Shown here: positions 27,487 through 37,810 of the stretch, piece by piece | Position numbering within the stretch: position 1 is the stretch's first letter | Layout of the letters: every line of letters starts with the position of its first letter | Assembly (NCBI RefSeq): GCF_001423585.1 | Contig: NZ_LMOP01000001.1 | Span: 744,001 to 808,000 of the forward strand | Direction: 5' to 3' | Length of the DNA stretch: 64,000 bases | Source: Xanthomonas sp. Leaf148 | GTDB lineage: Bacteria; Pseudomonadota; Gammaproteobacteria; Xanthomonadales; Xanthomonadaceae | Made by a program: the position numbers and the translations under genes | Notes under the pieces: generated by a model | Told to the model about the DNA's origin: nothing | Database searches by the model: none | Seen by the model: only the letters and a program-made list of their open reading frames with translations

Positions 27487-29397
27487 GTGCACAACATCTC
27501 CCTGTTTCCAGGCCAAACCGTTGGAAATCCAAGCGTGATTGTTTACCAGTCGACCAAAGCTGCGTTCCTGCAGCTCTCGCAACAACAGCCTATCGAACGG
27601 GTGATTTCTAACGCTTACACCGTCAAGACTGGGAGATATGCGCCCGAGAGCGAGTTCAGAGCGTGGAGGCACTCTCTTACGCAAATGGCTGACGTTCTCA
27701 GTGACGACACCCTCCCAGATGAAATGGGCGTCGGAATCGAGTTCGGCATCGCGCAAACCGCCAAGCGCATCGACTTCATTCTGAGTGGGCTAGGCGAAGC
27801 GGATGAACCGCACGCGATCATCGTAGAGCTCAAGCAATGGTCTACTTCATCCGTTACCGATAAAGACGGCATCGTCAAGGCTCAGCGTGGCGGGCCAAAA
27901 GAGAGCGAAGGCCCCCATCCGTCTTACCAGGCCTGGTCTTATGCCGCCCTGCTACAAGGATTCAACGAAGCGGTGCACGAAGGAGCAGTGCAGCTAAAAC
28001 CATGCGCGTACCTGCACAACCATTTTCGCGATGGCACCATCAACGATCCGCGCTATGCCGCTTACACCGACAAGGCGCCGTTGTTTCTACGGGGCATTGA
28101 GGAGAAGCGCAAGCTACGCGAGTTCATTCGTCAGCATGTACGAAAAGGCGATAGCGGAGAATTGCTGTACAAGATCGAGCAAGGTCGTATCCGTCCATCC
28201 AAGATGCTTGCCGACAGTGTGGTCCGCATGCTCAAGGGAAACCAGGAGTTCGTGCTGATCGACGAACAGAAGCTGGCCTACGAAACCTGCCTGGCACGGG
28301 CAGCACAGGCTAGCGCCGAACGCAAACAGGTCCTGATAATCAAGGGTGGCCCCGGCACCGGAAAGTCCGTAGTGGCAGTGAATCTGCTGGTTGAGCTGAC
28401 AAAGCGTGGCATCACCACCAAGTACGTGTCCAAGAACGCAGCTCCGCGCGCGGTGTATGCGGAAAAGCTAGCCGGACATATACGCAAGATTGAAATCGGC
28501 AACCTGTTCTCCGGCTCAGGCAACTTTCACCAGGCCGAAAGGGACGTATTTGGAACCTTGGTAGTAGATGAGGCCCACCGCCTAAACGAGAAGAGTGGCC
28601 TGTACGGCAACCTTGGCCAGAACCAGGTGATGGAGCTGATCCGCAGCGCCCACTGCGCCGTCTTCTTCGTCGACGACGACCAGATCGTCACGCTGTCCGA
28701 CATCGGCCATAGTGGCGAATTGCGCCAATGGGCCGCGCACTTCAACGCAGAGGTGACCGAACTCGAGTTGACATCACAATTTCGATGCGCTGGCTCGGAT
28801 GGCTACATCGCTTGGCTGGATGACGTCCTTGGTATTCGAGAGACCGCCAACACCAAGTTCGACCTTGGTACTTACGAATTCGGTGTGCTCGATTCGCCCC
28901 ATGAGCTGCATGAGTTGATCCGCGACAAGAACCACACCGCCAACAGATCCCGAATGGTTGCCGGTTATTGCTGGGACTGGAAGAGCAAAAACGATCTGAA
29001 GGCTTGGGATATCGAAATTCCCGACCACAACTATCGTGCCCAATGGAACCTCGGCAGCGACGGTAGCCTATGGGCCATAGCCGCGAACTCCGTTGAGCAG
29101 GTCGGCTGCATCCACACCTGTCAGGGCCTGGAAATGGACTACGTTGGCGTGATCATAGGTCCAGACCTGGGGTGGCAAGACGGCCGCGTGGTCACCGATG
29201 CCAACAAACGTTCAAGGCAGGACCGCTCGATTCGCGGCTACAAGTCGCAGGCAAAGAGTAACCCCGATCTGCATGATCGCGTGGACCGCATCATCCGAAA
29301 CACATACAAGACCTTGATGAGTCGGGGGATGAAGGGGTGCTATGTCTATGTCAGCGACCCGGAACTTAAGGAAGCAATGCTGGCACGACTGATCTAG
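27487..29397 (+). CDS. PD-(D/E)XK nuclease - SF1 helicase fusion (DUF2075, Schlafen-3-like DNA/RNA helicase)
   Basis: 636 aa from a GTG at 27487; the conserved part begins at about residue 17 (VIVYQSTKAAFL), so the start is uncertain. Residues 80-150 look like a PD-(D/E)XK nuclease: Glu85 (GIEFGI), Asp96 (RIDFIL), Glu114-x-Lys116 (IIVELKQW), Gln148 (SYQAWSY). The helicase half has Walker A GGPGTGKSVVAVNLL (287-), Walker B VVDEAHRLNE (361-364), VFFVDDDQIVT, LTSQFRC (430-), a motif-V-like IHTCQGLEMDYVGVIIG, and a motif-VI-like TLMSRGMKGCYVYV. All core residues look intact. Typical of mobile or defence loci; its substrate is unknown. Local GC is visibly lower than in the flanking genes. Confidence 0.88.
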   Translation: MHNISLFPGQTVGNPSVIVYQSTKAAFLQLSQQQPIERVISNAYTVKTGRYAPESEFRAWRHSLTQMADVLSDDTLPDEMGVGIEFGIAQTAKRIDFILSGLGEADEPHAIIVELKQWSTSSVTDKDGIVKAQRGGPKESEGPHPSYQAWSYAALLQGFNEAVHEGAVQLKPCAYLHNHFRDGTINDPRYAAYTDKAPLFLRGIEEKRKLREFIRQHVRKGDSGELLYKIEQGRIRPSKMLADSVVRMLKGNQEFVLIDEQKLAYETCLARAAQASAERKQVLIIKGGPGTGKSVVAVNLLVELTKRGITTKYVSKNAAPRAVYAEKLAGHIRKIEIGNLFSGSGNFHQAERDVFGTLVVDEAHRLNEKSGLYGNLGQNQVMELIRSAHCAVFFVDDDQIVTLSDIGHSGELRQWAAHFNAEVTELELTSQFRCAGSDGYIAWLDDVLGIRETANTKFDLGTYEFGVLDSPHELHELIRDKNHTANRSRMVAGYCWDWKSKNDLKAWDIEIPDHNYRAQWNLGSDGSLWAIAANSVEQVGCIHTCQGLEMDYVGVIIGPDLGWQDGRVVTDANKRSRQDRSIRGYKSQAKSNPDLHDRVDRIIRNTYKTLMSRGMKGCYVYVSDPELKEAMLARLI

Positions 29398-29756
29398 ACA
29401 CGACACGGACGCTGAAGGATTGGTAGATCGAGCAACCGTTGAGCGAGGACGGCACCGTGTACGGCTAGCTCAGCCACTAGGCCTGTAATGAAGCAGATGC
29501 AATAAATCAGGACCGTCAAACCGCGTTGCCAGGCGATCAGCTCGTACGCCTCTCTCAAGGACTTCCGCAACTCCTTCTGATCACGTACTTAACCTGTGTT
29601 AGGACGGTATTGATCGCGATCTCCGCATCAAACCGTGCACCCTTGCCTTGCCAGGGTACAAAACAGGACGGATCTCCGGCGCGATCGATGCCCTTTGCTG
29701 TCCCATCCCTACCGATTTGCCTATAGTTCTCGGTAGACCCTGCAATGGATTGACCA
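29398..29756. other. Intergenic region upstream of effector-immunity operon
   Basis: 359 bases. No gene or repeat recognised. The region is richer in A/T than the window average and should hold the promoter of the downstream two-gene operon. Confidence 0.4.
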
Positions 29757-30620
29757 ATGCACATGATGTCATCCGGGCGGTGCCTGACGCTTGCACTTGC
29801 CGTCGCTGTGACCGGCAGTGCCTGTGCACGGACGCCATCACCCGAACAAAAAAGGACTTCCCCCGTGTCTGACACCGTCACAACAGGCCGCACCATCAAC
29901 GGGCACACCTATTCGGATGCGCCTGTGGATGTGACGCTGGGGCCAAACACGTTCCGCATTCCCGCCAACTACCTGGACAGCCAGATCGCACCATGGCCGG
30001 GCGAAGGCGTGACGCTTGTCATCGAGTGGCCGGACATGACCCCCACCCCGCCCGGTGCGCGGGCGAACCCGCGAACTAACGATTTTCGGAAGGAAATCCA
30101 CGCATCGATTGACTACGTTGACCGGGTCCCTATTGAGGCACTGCTGACGCGTTTTTCGTCTAACGAAACGCTTACCAAGGCTGATTGGGTCGAACGAGGT
30201 AATCCGGTAGAGAGACTAGATCTCCGGATTGCACGACCTGAAACACTCGGATTGATTCCCTATGCAATCGATGAGGAGAAGATGGATGCGTATGTGAAAG
30301 CGTACGAAGCCCACTACGGCGAGCCTCCAGCGCGTAACCCTGCGCTTGAATACGACTGGTATGTCGCACGCGACGTCAACGGTGATTTAACGACATTTAT
30401 CAAATGCGATAGTGCCAAATTTCGCAAGGACGGCATACGGCTTGAGGGCAACCAGGTTATCGACGAGGAAGGCTCGGTTGTCGCCGATTGCACTCACTAC
30501 CTTGTCGATGTCGAGAACAAGCTGTCCATCACTCTTCACTACTACCGGGCATTTCTGAAGGACTGGAAGCGCATGGAACATGCGGTAAAGGACGTACTAG
30601 CCCGAACCAAGGTCAGGTGA
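29757..30620 (+). CDS. Putative lipoprotein immunity protein of a T4SS effector (X-Tfi candidate)
   Basis: 287 aa with a lipoprotein signal: LALAVAVTGSAC, lipobox Cys at about residue 23. Alternative ATGs lie at 29763 and 29766. The mature protein (VDVTLGPNTFRIPANYLDSQ, GEGVTLVIEWPDMTP, VIDEEGSVVADCTHYLVDVE) matches no enzyme family I know. Position is the main clue: it ends 25 bases before an XVIPCD effector on the same strand. Cognate immunity proteins of Xanthomonas-type T4SS effectors are typically periplasmic or lipoprotein products encoded next to the effector. It should protect the periplasm from sibling attack. Immunity role is inferred. Confidence 0.7.
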   Translation: MHMMSSGRCLTLALAVAVTGSACARTPSPEQKRTSPVSDTVTTGRTINGHTYSDAPVDVTLGPNTFRIPANYLDSQIAPWPGEGVTLVIEWPDMTPTPPGARANPRTNDFRKEIHASIDYVDRVPIEALLTRFSSNETLTKADWVERGNPVERLDLRIARPETLGLIPYAIDEEKMDAYVKAYEAHYGEPPARNPALEYDWYVARDVNGDLTTFIKCDSAKFRKDGIRLEGNQVIDEEGSVVADCTHYLVDVENKLSITLHYYRAFLKDWKRMEHAVKDVLARTKVR

Positions 30621-30645
30621 CAGACCCATCGACAAGGAGTGAAAT

Positions 30646-31971
30646 ATGAGTGGAATGACGGAGCAAGATCTCAAAATCCTTTCCAACTATGCCAATAGAG
30701 GCAATCGCGAGCTGTATTGGAACTATCTTTCGCAGCTAGAAGGCGCAGACGGCTACGGAACGCTGGCGCTGGGCGTGGTACGAAACGACAGTTTGCCCGG
30801 TCAGGTGGCCAACAGTTACGCGCAAGGCTACGCCAGGTCACAACACGATAATGGCTCGCGTTTTGTCAATGCTGACCTAACCGAACGGCAGTGGGAAGAG
30901 TTCGGACAGACGCTACTCACACAGGATCTTGAGCTTAGGCAAAGCTGGTTTCGTAGCGACCGTCCGGATCTGGCACTAAATCTGCCAGGCAGATCAGTAA
31001 TGCTCGCGCACGACCGTGCATTTGAGCAGCATCGTCTCGACCCCAACTGCTGGACACCACGCGTGCTCCTGCAAGCGTCCCTAGAAAAAAGCGGCCCCCA
31101 GAAGCTGGAACAGATCTGGACCAACATGCTCGACAACGAGTACGTCGGCGCCGCTCGCATCAGCAATACCGGCTACGAGACCTTTGCGCAGATGGGCTTG
31201 GTGGACGGTAGCCAGTACCTGGCTAAGTTGGGGGCGACCGAAGCGATCCAGATGCTTGAGGGCCGTTCTGCGATCAATCCGAACGTCATCGGCAGCAACA
31301 GTTTCTATGCGATGTACTTCGAACAAGAACAGAAATGGATGAATGTCAGCGTCGGTGGCGGGCATCCTTCCATGCGCGAAGAAACCAATCCTGCGCGCCT
31401 GGCAGAACTCAACGATACACGCCAAGTCCGCATGGAGCGCCAGCAGAAAGCGACGCAATTTCATGAGGACGATCAGCACCGCTCCATTACCCGCAGCCCG
31501 TTCACGGCATCGATCGATGGCGTGAACGATCGGACGCAGGCACCTACCAGGCTAGCCGATATCGGCCCGGGCCACCGCGACTACGCGTTGCTGCAACAGG
31601 TGAGCGCTGGCGTGAGCGCGATCGATGCGCAAGCCGGGCGCACACCGGACGAAAGCAGCGAACGCCTGGTGGCCAGTGCCATGAACCTGGCCCGCCAGAA
31701 CAATCTGGACCGGGTGGATCATGTGGCGTTGAGTACGCAGACCGTGCAACACCCGGCCGGTTACACGGTGTTTGTGGTGCAAGGTGCGTTGAACGACCCT
31801 GCACACCTGCGTGCATCGATGCCCACCGATGAGGCGGTGCGTACACCGGTGGGACAATCGCTGCAGCAGCTGGAAATTGCGACGGTGGATCGTCAACAGG
31901 CAGCTCTGCAGAGCCAACAGCAGGAGATGGACAACCGCTCACGTGAAGCTCCGGCAATGCGGATGGCTTGA
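30646..31971 (+). CDS. XVIPCD-containing Xanthomonas-type T4SS effector (X-Tfe), toxin domain of unknown activity
   Basis: 441 aa, with AAGGAG 8 bases before the ATG. The C-terminal part (about 303-441) is an XVIPCD: GPGHRDYALLQQVSAGVSAI, SERLVASAMNLARQNNLD, RVDHVALSTQ, VFVVQGALNDPAHLRASMPT, then a Gln-rich tail (QQAALQSQQQEMDNR). XVIPCDs are recruited by the VirD4 coupling protein of the antibacterial T4SS of Xanthomonas and relatives. The N-terminal 1-270 (LSNYANRGNRELYWNYLSQL, GYGTLALGVVRND, NLPGRSVMLAHDRAFEQHRL) is not a lysozyme, lipase or nuclease I can recognise. No T4SS structural gene is in the window. The lipoprotein upstream suggests a periplasmic target. Confidence 0.85.
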   Translation: MSGMTEQDLKILSNYANRGNRELYWNYLSQLEGADGYGTLALGVVRNDSLPGQVANSYAQGYARSQHDNGSRFVNADLTERQWEEFGQTLLTQDLELRQSWFRSDRPDLALNLPGRSVMLAHDRAFEQHRLDPNCWTPRVLLQASLEKSGPQKLEQIWTNMLDNEYVGAARISNTGYETFAQMGLVDGSQYLAKLGATEAIQMLEGRSAINPNVIGSNSFYAMYFEQEQKWMNVSVGGGHPSMREETNPARLAELNDTRQVRMERQQKATQFHEDDQHRSITRSPFTASIDGVNDRTQAPTRLADIGPGHRDYALLQQVSAGVSAIDAQAGRTPDESSERLVASAMNLARQNNLDRVDHVALSTQTVQHPAGYTVFVVQGALNDPAHLRASMPTDEAVRTPVGQSLQQLEIATVDRQQAALQSQQQEMDNRSREAPAMRMA

Positions 31972-32215
31972 GTGCTATCTGGCATCACGCAGCGTTGCGA
32001 GGCATCTTCGCCGTGTAATACGGATTGCGCGTAGACGACCAGCACCGCTTCGTGATGCAAGTGGCCGTGTTGAGATGCTCAACGAACACCCTCTGCCACG
32101 CGACGCCAGAAGTCACACTCGGCTCAGACGCACAAGGGTGCGCACATCCAGTGCACTACGCCCTTACGCGAATCGGCAGACTGCAAACAGGCACTCACCT
32201 CCAACACCCGACACA

Positions 32216-32243
32216 AAAAAGCCCGGCGGTTGCCGGGCTTTTT
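32216..32243. terminator. Bidirectional rho-independent terminator
   Basis: AAAAAGCCCGGC, ggtt loop, GCCGGGCTTTTT: near-perfect stem with A-tract and T-tract. It sits between the effector gene (plus) and the M1 peptidase (minus), so it can serve both. Confidence 0.9.
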
Positions 32244-32266
32244 CGTTAACTCACATCCGGCAAAGC

Positions 32267-34933
32267 TCAGCCCTTGCGCGCCTTCAACCACGCCTCGATC
32301 TGCGGCACCAATGCCGCGCGCAGCTTGATCCGGGTCTGGATGCCGGTGATGGCGGTTTCTGCATCGCGGCGCGAGGTGGGAGCCAGGTACTGGTCTGCGT
32401 AGGCCTTGATTTTGTCAGCCATCTTCGGGTCGACCGAGCCGGAACCCAGACTCGGGTAATAGCGGGCACGCGAGGTGGAGTCGATCAGGCCATCCACCTG
32501 CTGCCGATGCGCCACGGCGAAGTCGAAGCCCAGGTCCGGATGTTCGCTCGCCACCATGTCGATCATGCTGGCACCGGTGGTGGCGCCTGGCTCGGCGGTC
32601 AAGGCCAGCTCCAGTGCACGCTTGGCCAGGGCCTGGTCCTTTGTTGCCGCCAGCAGGCCATAGTACTGGTCGCGGATCATCGAAGAGGTTTCCTTCTTCG
32701 CCATCGCATGCAGTGTGTCCCAGGTGGCGGCATCGGCATTGCGCGCGACGATGCTCAGCACACTGGTGCGCAGCTCCGGCGACAGCGACGCCGGGTCGGC
32801 CTGGAAGGCGGCAAAACGGCGGCGCGCTTCGGCAATGAGCTGCGCGTCGCCCATGTCGCTGAGGCTGCCAATCAGCCGCGTGCGCAGTTGCTTGATCTGC
32901 GCCGAATCGCCAGCGCGGTCGTCCCAGCCCAGGGTGGCAAATTGCGGTGCCAGCCGCGAGGTGGCATACGACCGCCATGCGGCACGGGTGGCCGGGTATT
33001 GCTTGAGCATGTCGTCGACGCTGTCCACAGTGCCGGCCACCGTTTCCCACAGGTCCGGCGCAGCGCCCACCGCCACCTTGGTGGTCAACTCCAGCGCATC
33101 TGCCTGCGGTTGCAGGCCAACCGTGGCAAGCGCACTGGTATCCATCATCAAGCCAAGCTGGTCCACCACCGGCAGGCTGGAAAATGCAGTGCTGAGCGCC
33201 TTGAACTGCGCAGGTGCATAGCGGGTGCGGAAGTAGCCTTTCTGCCCGGCGTTGACCAGCACCGGTGTATCGCAGCCGGGCAATTGCAGCTGTGCGCTGC
33301 CATCCACCAGCACGCGTACCGGCGCGCCGTTGCCGGCACGCACGGCGACCGGCACATGCCAGCGCAGCGGCTGCTTGTCGGGGCGATCGAGCGTGTATTC
33401 GCCTTGCTGCAGGGTGAGGTTGGTCTGCCCGTCCACACACGTGGAGGCGACATTGATCAACGGCACGCCGGGCTGGGTGGTGAAGTCGTGTGCAACCTGG
33501 GTGAATTGCTTGCCCGGTGCCATCGCATCAACCTGCTGCCACAGCGCATCGGTCACCGCGTTGCCGTACTGATGTTGCTTGATGTAATTGCGCACGCCGG
33601 CGCGCCATTGCTCGGCGCCGACGTAGTCTTCGAGCATGCCGATGACCGCTTCGCCCTTGTCGTAGGTGATCACGTCGAATGCCTGGCTGGCCTGCTCCAC
33701 GGTGTCCACGTGCTGTACCACAGGATGGGTGGTGACGTAGGCATCGCGCCGCATCGCCGCGCGGCTCTTGAAGGCTGCCTTGGTCTTGTCGATATCCCAT
33801 TCCGGGTGAAGCATCGTGGTCGTCCGCGATTCCATCCAGTTGGCAAAACCTTCGTTGAGCCACAGGTCGTCCCACCACGCCATGGTGACCAGATTGCCGA
33901 ACCACTGGTGGGCAATTTCATGCGCAGCGGTCGTGAACACGGCCTGCTTGCTCTTGATGTCGGCCACCACCGGGTCGAGCAGCAACACGAATTCGAAACT
34001 AAAGATCGCGCCCCAGTTTTCCATGGCGCCGAAAAACTGGCTCTGCCCGGGCGCAGCGATGTTGTCCAGCTTGGGCAGCGGATACGGCACACCGAAGTAA
34101 TCGTTGTACACGTGCAGCACATCGCGGCTGGATTCCAGTGCGAACTTGGCTTGATCGACCTTGCCGGCCTGCGCGATCACACCAATCTCGGTGCCGTTAT
34201 CCGTCTTGACCGTGGCGCGCTCGAAGTCGCCCAGGCTCATGAACAGCAGGTAGGTGGACATCTTGGGCGTGGTCTGGAAAACGACCTTCTTCATCCCGCC
34301 CGCCGCTGCGCTGGAACGCGCCACCGGCATGTTGCTCACCGCCATCTGCTTGGCCGGCGCATTCACCGCCAGGTCGAACGTAGCCTTGAAATTAGGCTCA
34401 TCCCAGGACGGAATGAAGCGACGCGCATCGGAATTTTCGAACTGGGTAAACAGCGCGCGGCGCTGGCCCTGCGGCGTGGTGTAATCCAGCGCAAACAAGC
34501 CATTGGCCTGCGTGTTGATGATGCCGCTGTAGTCGATGGATAACACGTAGTTGCCCGGTGCCAGCGGTGTGCCGGTATCGAAGCGCGCGGTCTGCGCATC
34601 GGCGTCGGTGGCGATCTTGGTCGCTACCGGCTTGCCGCCCGTTGCTGCGAGCGTGGCCTTGGAAAAGCGCAGATTGGCCGCCTGCAACACGATGGCATCG
34701 GTGGCGGTGAGCACCTGGAGATCGATGCGCACCTTGCCGTCGAAGGTCATCTTGTCGGCATGCGGGGTGATCTCCACCGCGTAATGCGTCGGCCTGGCGG
34801 TTCGCGGCAGCTGGGTAGTGACCTGCGAGGCCGATGGAGCCCCCGTCTCGGGAGCAGCGGCAGCATGGGCCACGGTAGCGGCGGACGTGCTGGCCAGCGC
34901 CAGTGCAATTGCAGTCACCAAAATATGGCGCAT
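32267..34933 (-). CDS. M1-family metallopeptidase (aminopeptidase N-like), exported
   Basis: 888 aa with a signal peptide (LVTAIALALASTSAATVAHA). M1 signature: exopeptidase motif GAMENWG at 302-308 and zinc site HEIAHQ (His338, Glu339, His342) with the distal Glu361 in WLNEGFANW. The N-terminal beta domain (PTHYAVEITPHADKMTFDGK) and C-terminal ERAP1-like helical domain are complete. Removes N-terminal amino acids from peptides, here probably in the periplasm. Followed by a strong terminator at 32216-32243. Confidence 0.95.
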   Translation of the reverse strand: MRHILVTAIALALASTSAATVAHAAAAPETGAPSASQVTTQLPRTARPTHYAVEITPHADKMTFDGKVRIDLQVLTATDAIVLQAANLRFSKATLAATGGKPVATKIATDADAQTARFDTGTPLAPGNYVLSIDYSGIINTQANGLFALDYTTPQGQRRALFTQFENSDARRFIPSWDEPNFKATFDLAVNAPAKQMAVSNMPVARSSAAAGGMKKVVFQTTPKMSTYLLFMSLGDFERATVKTDNGTEIGVIAQAGKVDQAKFALESSRDVLHVYNDYFGVPYPLPKLDNIAAPGQSQFFGAMENWGAIFSFEFVLLLDPVVADIKSKQAVFTTAAHEIAHQWFGNLVTMAWWDDLWLNEGFANWMESRTTTMLHPEWDIDKTKAAFKSRAAMRRDAYVTTHPVVQHVDTVEQASQAFDVITYDKGEAVIGMLEDYVGAEQWRAGVRNYIKQHQYGNAVTDALWQQVDAMAPGKQFTQVAHDFTTQPGVPLINVASTCVDGQTNLTLQQGEYTLDRPDKQPLRWHVPVAVRAGNGAPVRVLVDGSAQLQLPGCDTPVLVNAGQKGYFRTRYAPAQFKALSTAFSSLPVVDQLGLMMDTSALATVGLQPQADALELTTKVAVGAAPDLWETVAGTVDSVDDMLKQYPATRAAWRSYATSRLAPQFATLGWDDRAGDSAQIKQLRTRLIGSLSDMGDAQLIAEARRRFAAFQADPASLSPELRTSVLSIVARNADAATWDTLHAMAKKETSSMIRDQYYGLLAATKDQALAKRALELALTAEPGATTGASMIDMVASEHPDLGFDFAVAHRQQVDGLIDSTSRARYYPSLGSGSVDPKMADKIKAYADQYLAPTSRRDAETAITGIQTRIKLRAALVPQIEAWLKARKG

Positions 34934-35294
34934 GAGGTTCCTAACGTGATGAAAGTTGTCCGTGCAGAATCATCGCGTCAACGCAGATACCCCAACACAG
35001 CCGAAAGTCACGTCCACGCCTTGCGAGCACGAAAACGTAGACGTGGAAAAGAAGCGTTGGTGCTGCCGATGATAATCAAAGCAAGCCGGCGCGAATGGAC
35101 GCCGGATGGCGGGGGCCATGCTACAGGCCAGCGGTGAACACGACTCGTATCAAGGCGGCTGATGCGCAGTTGGCAATGACCGTGATGCGTCGCGCGCCCA
35201 ATACCTCCAGCACCACTCGGCATGATGCCGACGCTACACATCCGCCGTGATTGCAGTCGGCCTGCCTGATCGGCTGCGCTGCGTGCGCAAGCGG
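34934..35294. other. Intergenic region between M1 peptidase and duplicated purA tail
   Basis: About 360 bases with no gene or recognisable element. It should include the promoter of the M1 peptidase near 34940-35000. Confidence 0.4.
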
Positions 35295-35460
35295 GCCTTG
35301 GACTGCAGCCGGCACGTACACCATTACTCCGCTACCCAAGGCGACGTGCGGTAGCGTGACAAAGAAAAGCCCCGCTTTCGCGGGGCTTTCTTGTTGCCAT
35401 GACGCATCAGCCGATCAGGCGAACGGGTCCTGCAGCACCATGGTGTGGTCGCGGTCCGGG
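35295..35460 (-). repeat. Tandem copy of the purA 3' end plus terminator (distal copy)
   Basis: Direct repeat, period 171 bases, of the sequence at 35466-35631. It carries the last about 15 codons of purA with its stop at the position equivalent to 35586, the downstream region and a terminator hairpin. Differences are scattered point changes and an 8-base insertion near the junction. The fragment has no start and cannot be expressed on its own. Confidence 0.9.
35366..35389 (-). terminator. Rho-independent terminator, distal purA copy
   Basis: AAAGCCCCGC tttc GCGGGGCTTT, a perfect 10-bp stem; read on the minus strand it ends in CTTTTCTTTG. This is the intact version of the purA terminator. 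Confidence 0.85.
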
Positions 35461-35535
35461 TTGGACTGCAATCAGGCTGCCGGCACGTACACCATTACTC
35501 CGCTACCTAAGGCGACGCGCGATAGCGTGACAAAG

Positions 35536-35561
35536 AAAAGCCCCGCTTTCGCAGGGCTCTC
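35536..35561 (-). terminator. Degenerate terminator, copy nearest purA
   Basis: Same hairpin as at 35366-35389 but with mismatches in one arm (GCaGGGCTcT). It may read through to the stronger distal copy. Confidence 0.65.
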
Positions 35562-35585
35562 TTGTTTCCATGACGCATCAGCCAA

Positions 35586-37169
<1,584 letters not shown>

Positions 37170-37207
37170 CTAGCCTGGTCGTCGGAAATCTCCAATTCCC
37201 TCGGGCC

Positions 37208-37271
37208 GTAGGAGCGCACCTGGGCGCGACGCTTTGCTAGGAATGCCTGTCGCGCCCGGGTGCGCTCCTAC
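37208..37271. repeat. REP doublet, subtype A
   Basis: gtaggagcgcacctgggcgc gac, a spacer, then the reverse complement gtcgcgcccgggtgcgctcc tac. Two inverted REP units with GTAG heads. It lies between purA and the DUF2065 gene. Confidence 0.9.
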
Positions 37272-37293
37272 GCTGCCGGAATGGATGGCCCGC

Positions 37294-37479
37294 TCAGTGC
37301 CGCACGATCCACAGCGCGATCGCTCCCATTACCAGGGTGACGCCGCCGATAGCGCGCAGTTGGGCGGTGGGCAGGCTGAACAGTTGCTCGACCATGCGCT
37401 TCCAGGCGGTGGGCGCGGCAAACAACAGCAAGCCTTCAATGACGGCGATCAAGCACAACGCTGACAGAAATTCGTGCAT
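37294..37479 (-). CDS. yjeT: DUF2065 family small membrane protein (YjeT-like)
   Basis: 61 aa from the ATG at 37479 (MHEFLSALCLIAVIEGLLLF). Two membrane segments: residues 2-21 and about 40-58 (RAIGGVTLVMGAIALWIV), joined by AAPTAWKRMVEQLFSLP. In E. coli yjeT lies between hflC and purA; the same order here supports the assignment. Function unknown. Confidence 0.88.
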   Translation of the reverse strand: MHEFLSALCLIAVIEGLLLFAAPTAWKRMVEQLFSLPTAQLRAIGGVTLVMGAIALWIVRH

Positions 37480-37543
37480 CAACAACACCAGGACAACGTG
37501 GGGATCTGCAGTGTGCCGGTTCGGCAACCAACAGGCCTACAGC

Positions 37544-37608
37544 GTAGGAGCGCACCCGGGCGCGATGGGCATTACCGGTAAAGCTGTCGCGCCCAGGTGC
37601 GCTCCTAC
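37544..37608. repeat. REP doublet, subtype A
   Basis: gtaggagcgcacccgggcgc gat at the left and tgtcgcgcccaggtgcgctcctac at the right, inverted. Lies upstream of the DUF2065 start. Confidence 0.9.
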
Positions 37609-37734
37609 GCGGCTGGGTCTGGCTCATAAAACCAAGCAAGCCTCACTCGTCATCTGGGATGCCCGGCGCGATAGACACCCTGGGAATCTACAAAAGACAA
37701 GCCACCCGGCAGGCAGGCCAGGCAGGCCTGCATC

Positions 37735-37799
37735 GTAGGAGCGCACCTGGGCGCGACGGGAATTACTCAGAAACCGAGTCGCGCCCAAGTGCGCCCCAC
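37735..37799. repeat. REP doublet, subtype A, right arm degenerate
   Basis: gtaggagcgcacctgggcgc gac with an inverted right arm gtcgcgcccaagtgcgcccc acg that has lost part of its ctcctac end. It ends 12 bases from the stop of the RAYT gene. Confidence 0.85.
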
Positions 37800-37810
37800 G
37801 CTGACCGGTC

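Noticed and set aside
26994..32266. Prophage or integrative element
   Set aside because: No integrase, phage structural gene, tRNA target or flanking direct repeats could be seen around the lower-GC islet.
31811..34543. A 910-codon plus-strand open frame
   Set aside because: Antisense to the M1 peptidase, which has complete catalytic motifs; the long frame reflects high-GC codon bias.
35295..35460. A possible separate short gene at the purA tail
   Set aside because: It is a truncated tandem copy of the purA 3' end without a start codon.
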